Below, one piece after another: positions 47,080-48,541 of a stretch of 48,541 nt of DNA. The notes under the pieces are model-generated. The model was not told the origin of the DNA, made no database searches, and saw nothing but the letters and a program-made list of their open reading frames with translations. Numbering within the stretch: position 1 is the stretch's first letter; every line of letters begins with the position of its first letter. Position numbers and translations under genes: made by a program. The stretch spans positions 1 through 48,541 of IMG/VR virus record IMGVR_UViG_3300028592_000020. One strand, written 5' to 3'. This DNA comes from a virus.

Positions 47080-48541
47080 CAGTCTTCGCCTTCCAGGTAG
47101 GTCAGGATCGCCCGAACAGTGGCGGGATGCATGCTGTTTGTTTCAATAGTACAAACGCCGCCGTCTGACCAGCCCGCGTCGATGTTCATCGGTACTGCTC
47201 CGGTACGCTGGTCCAGTACCTCTGCGACAAATGGGTCGCTCTCGGTCCAGTCGTCGCGGCGCATGATGTCGAGCCCGTTATCGTAGTCGTCGGGCGTCTT
47301 CACACCGGCGCCGACGCGCAGGAACGGTGTCTGGTAAAGATCGAGGATCGCCTGAGCCCCGATAACCGGCTTGCCGAGGCCCGGTTCGCCTGTGCCGAAC
47401 TCGGCCGGGCGCAGGGTCACGGCCCGGCTGGAAATGCGGTAGCCGAAGACGATCACCTCGGCCTCGATGTCGTTTGGAAGCAGCAGGTTCCCGGCCTCGA
47501 CCACGGCGTCGCCGAGATCGACGCCATCGGCCCAGATGCCCAGCGTATCGCCTTCGTAGTCGCCAAGCCCCGACACGGTACTGGTGGCAGTACCGCTGTA
47601 GTAGCCGGCGCAGTGGGCGTAGACGGGGAACTCCTGGGCGCTGTAGCCTGCGCGGTAGAAGGCGCTCAGCTTCTCGACATTGCGCACCAGGGCGCCGCCC
47701 TGCGTGCGCTGCACGATCAACCACACGTCGTCGCCGTCGACCGTCTCGCCCGGCAGCGACATCGCCCATTCGGCGACCGCGCCGTCACCAAGATCGCAAC
47801 GGCTGACGCCGAACACTTCCTGGCTGCGGTCGTAGGTGGCCGCCAGCAGCAGGCCGTTGTCGGTGGTCATCCAGATGATCTTGTGCGGCGACTTCTGGTA
47901 GGCGACCGAGGTGATGCCGAGGCCTAGCAGGTGCTCGTTCAGGCCGCTGATTTCGGCGGCCGAATAACCCTGCGCCTCGTTGGTATAGAGCGCCTCGTAG
48001 AGCTGCGTCCGGTAGTCGTTCAGGAAGACCAGCACGTTCTCGATGAAGAAACCCGGCACATAGCTAGTCGGCACCTCGGTCTGCGGCCGCTGGCGCAGGT
48101 TGAGCGGGCCGAACGCGGCGTTCTGATCGTTGCGGCCGAGCACCTTGAGCGCACCCTCGGTGCCGATGATGATGTCGGGGCCGTCGGCCAGCCACTGGAT
48201 GGCGCTTAGCCCGCCAGTCAGTTTGGCCGTGAAGGCGTCGTCGTCGACGAGCGGCGAGGACGTCGAGAAGTCGTCGAAGTCGCTGTCCTGCGCCACCGTG
48301 CCCCAGATCGTGGTCGGCTCCTCCGAGGTACGCGCCAGCAGCAGGCGCTCCTCATACTGGCCGATCACCGCGGGGTAGCCCTCGAGCACCGAGAAAGCGT
48401 CCATTGCCCAGATGCTGATCGGCGACAGGTCGAGCAGCGCGTGCCCGTAGAGGCGGATGGTGACGACGGTCGTCGAGGTGCGCGCGATGATGCGCGCCCA
48501 GCGCCAGATGCCATCGGCGCCGAGCAGGCGAATGGTGCGGC
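47079..48541 (-). CDS. gp12-like tail tube protein, C-terminal part
   Basis: C-terminal 441 residues, plus the codons at the edge, of the gene that begins at 1178; the frame is open through 48541 and rejoins 145. The split is a linearisation artefact. Segments ERLLLARTSEEPTTIWGTV and FFIENVLVFLNDYRTQLYEA, then WMTTDNGLLLAATYDRSQE, are the beta-propeller-like blades of gp12-type nozzles. The internal Met at 48402-48404 is only an internal residue. The full protein is 831 aa, close to the family's usual length. Confidence 0.88.
   Translation of the reverse strand, partial: RTIRLLGADGIWRWARIIARTSTTVVTIRLYGHALLDLSPISIWAMDAFSVLEGYPAVIGQYEERLLLARTSEEPTTIWGTVAQDSDFDDFSTSSPLVDDDAFTAKLTGGLSAIQWLADGPDIIIGTEGALKVLGRNDQNAAFGPLNLRQRPQTEVPTSYVPGFFIENVLVFLNDYRTQLYEALYTNEAQGYSAAEISGLNEHLLGLGITSVAYQKSPHKIIWMTTDNGLLLAATYDRSQEVFGVSRCDLGDGAVAEWAMSLPGETVDGDDVWLIVQRTQGGALVRNVEKLSAFYRAGYSAQEFPVYAHCAGYYSGTATSTVSGLGDYEGDTLGIWADGVDLGDAVVEAGNLLLPNDIEAEVIVFGYRISSRAVTLRPAEFGTGEPGLGKPVIGAQAILDLYQTPFLRVGAGVKTPDDYDNGLDIMRRDDWTESDPFVAEVLDQRTGAVPMNIDAGWSDGGVCTIETNSMHPATVRAILTYLEGED
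48416..48541. repeat. Direct terminal repeat, right copy (126 bp)
   Basis: Identical to 20-145; lies within the gp12-like gene. Marks the closure of the circular map at 48,396 bp. Confidence 0.95.

Noticed and set aside
47193-47220. Partial match (13 bases) to the 22360-22376 palindrome
   Set aside because: It lies within the gp12-like coding region, lacks the full dyad, and is flanked by ordinary codons; probably chance.
1-48541. Integrase, repressor, CRISPR array, phage RNA polymerase or consensus T7-type promoters
   Set aside because: None found on reading both strands; absence is from inspection only.

Overview
The window is an almost complete, circularly assembled genome of a tailed dsDNA phage with podovirus (T7/BPP-1-type) architecture. 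Its DNA is GC-rich (about 60-65% by eye). Evidence for this is a TerL, a T7-type head-tail connector portal, a scaffold, a HK97-fold-type coat protein, gp11/gp12-like tail tube proteins, ejected internal proteins with peptidoglycan hydrolases, and T7-fibre-like anchor domains. I see no integrase, repressor, tail tape measure, sheath or phage RNA polymerase, so it is probably strictly lytic and depends on host RNA polymerase. A Gram-negative, high-GC (probably proteobacterial) host is inferred from the lysis and ejection proteins; it is not shown by the sequence.

Ends: bases 20-145 are repeated exactly at 48416-48541, so the real unit is a 48,396-bp circle (or a circularly permuted or terminally redundant molecule). 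Bases 1-27 are an inverted copy of 48360-48386, most likely a chimeric artefact at the contig tip. The gp12-like gene is cut by the linearisation and is one intact 831-codon gene when the ends are joined.

Layout: all genes but a 3-kb block read leftward (minus). From 27126 down to 14716 lies the replication block: RHH regulator, zinc ribbons, DUF2800/Cas4-like nuclease, a candidate SSB-like protein, the N-terminal half of a family A DNA polymerase, small membrane proteins, a DNA methyltransferase, the C-terminal half of the polymerase, a coiled-coil protein, a free-standing DnaA domain-IV protein, a second methyltransferase and a PrimPol-SF3 helicase. From 14489 to 1 and on from 48541 to 30350 lies the virion and lysis block: small terminase, TerL, GNAT-like protein, portal, scaffold, coat, a tRNA-like element, LamG-like decoration proteins, an SGNH-hydrolase spike, gp11, gp12, internal proteins (149, 848 and 2532 aa), two spikes/fibres with shared anchor domains, a membrane-tailed lysozyme and holin-like genes. 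The only rightward genes (27247-30297) are VRR-NUC, small ORFs, a SNF2 helicase, a PLA2-like membrane protein and a frameshifted HNH endonuclease. They diverge from the RHH gene and end in a bidirectional terminator.

Most genes overlap by 1-4 bases (ATGA, GTGA, TGATG, TAATG), so translation is heavily coupled. Several small coupled genes (22, 28, 41, 46 and 56 aa) are easily missed. The most unusual points are a DNA polymerase split cleanly between the QN region and motif A, with a terminator and operator-like palindrome between the halves; a matching methyltransferase/start-site junction in front of both the polymerase C-half and the primase; a DnaA domain-IV protein without AAA+; and a PLA2-like membrane protein.
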